From Deinococcus sp. Leaf326 (GTDB lineage: Bacteria > Deinococcota > Deinococci > Deinococcales > Deinococcaceae), in the NCBI RefSeq assembly GCF_001424185.1, contig NZ_LMOM01000021.1:157-64156 (forward strand): a stretch of DNA of 64,000 nt, given 5' to 3'. Below are positions 63,721 to 64,000 of the stretch, piece by piece. The position numbers and the translations under genes are program-made. The notes under the pieces are model-generated. The model worked only from the letters and a program-made list of their open reading frames with translations, had not been told where the DNA came from and did no database searches. How positions within the stretch are numbered: position 1 is the first letter of the stretch; each line of letters opens with the position of its first letter.

Positions 63721-64000
63721 ATGGACAAAGCAGTGATCGTGGCGGCGCGGCGCACGCCCATCGGCAGTTTTCTGGGCAGTCTGCAGGGCGTGTCGGCCGC
63801 CGACCTGGGTGTCGCGGCCGCGCTCGCCGCGCTGGAGGGCGTCGGGCCCGAGGTCCGGGAAAACCTGGCCGACGTGATCGTGGGCAATGTGCTCCAGGCC
63901 GGGCAGGGCATGAACGTGGGCCGCCAGATCGCCCGCCGCAGCGACCTCGGCGACCACGTGCCGGGCCTCACCGTGAACCGGGTGTGCGGTAGCGGCCTCC
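63721..64000 (+). CDS. Acetyl-CoA acetyltransferase (thiolase), N-terminal fragment
   Basis: The first 93 codons of a thiolase that runs off the window: [20 protein letters not shown] is the family opening, and VNRVCGSGL holds the acyl-accepting Cys. It condenses or cleaves acetoacetyl-CoA. TAGACT (63709-63714) ends 6 nt before the ATG. The divergent thioesterase suggests a short-chain acyl-CoA pathway. Confidence 0.9.
   Translation, partial: MDKAVIVAARRTPIGSFLGSLQGVSAADLGVAAALAALEGVGPEVRENLADVIVGNVLQAGQGMNVGRQIARRSDLGDHVPGLTVNRVCGSGL

Overview
The window is a high-GC, gene-dense bacterial chromosome segment that reads as Deinococcus or a close relative. The evidence is the Gfh1-type RNA polymerase secondary-channel factor, an archaeal-type prolyl-tRNA synthetase ending in Tyr, a long PilB/PilF ATPase with repeated MshEN modules, a small GidA-related FAD protein known from Thermus, and many start codons placed only 5-8 nt after a TAnnnT box (leaderless transcripts). 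No rRNA, tRNA, CRISPR array, insertion sequence or prophage was seen. Most of the window is core genome.

Layout. 1-12.9 kb: end of trxB, an HD hydrolase, an NDUFA9-like dehydrogenase, mutS2, an exported beta-rich protein, an MFS carrier, Gfh1, a divergent HxlR regulator/nitroreductase pair, then clpP-clpX and lon. 12.9-20.9 kb: pilT and pilB, a YqeG phosphatase and pgeF, fabI, and an isochorismatase-fold protein lacking its catalytic residues coupled to an M42 peptidase. 20.9-26.4 kb: a glycerol regulon, glpF-glpK and glpD on the minus strand, with a divergent SorC/DeoR-type regulator and two pairs of matching operator-like repeats. 26.4-37.1 kb: small Pro-rich and membrane proteins, a subtilase, SDR plus App1-type phosphatase, DinB, proS, acetyltransferase, a decayed P-loop kinase, NADAR, DUF2171, and a large lipoprotein with a metzincin-like zinc motif.

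37.1-42.7 kb is a one-carbon/methionine/purine hub. metX lies behind a SAM-I riboswitch and purH-folD behind a ZTP riboswitch, both with terminators, and the two transcription units converge. 42.8-50.7 kb is a five-gene TetR-RND efflux operon with two tandem TolC-like outer-membrane factors; the four efflux genes overlap by ATGA. 50.8-64 kb: an RluA-like pseudouridine synthase lacking the usual Asp, GidA-related protein plus trmB, SCP2, methyltransferase, a DoxX/VOC pair resembling catDE, a hydrophilin-like protein, dcd, phosphoesterase, DUF3298 protein, MBL hydrolase, lepA, thioesterase and the start of a thiolase.

The most coherent regulatory observations are: (i) the glp operators with the same 21-bp centre spacing at two promoters; (ii) a shared 13-bp promoter element with identical geometry at the nitroreductase and CatE-like VOC genes, 49 kb apart, suggesting one quinone-stress circuit; and (iii) the two riboswitches flanking the methionine/purine hub. 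I did not find a clearly new multi-gene defence or metabolic system. The less familiar material is single proteins (metzincin lipoprotein, pseudo-isochorismatase, a 56-aa membrane protein with a mini-ORF) and regulatory layouts.
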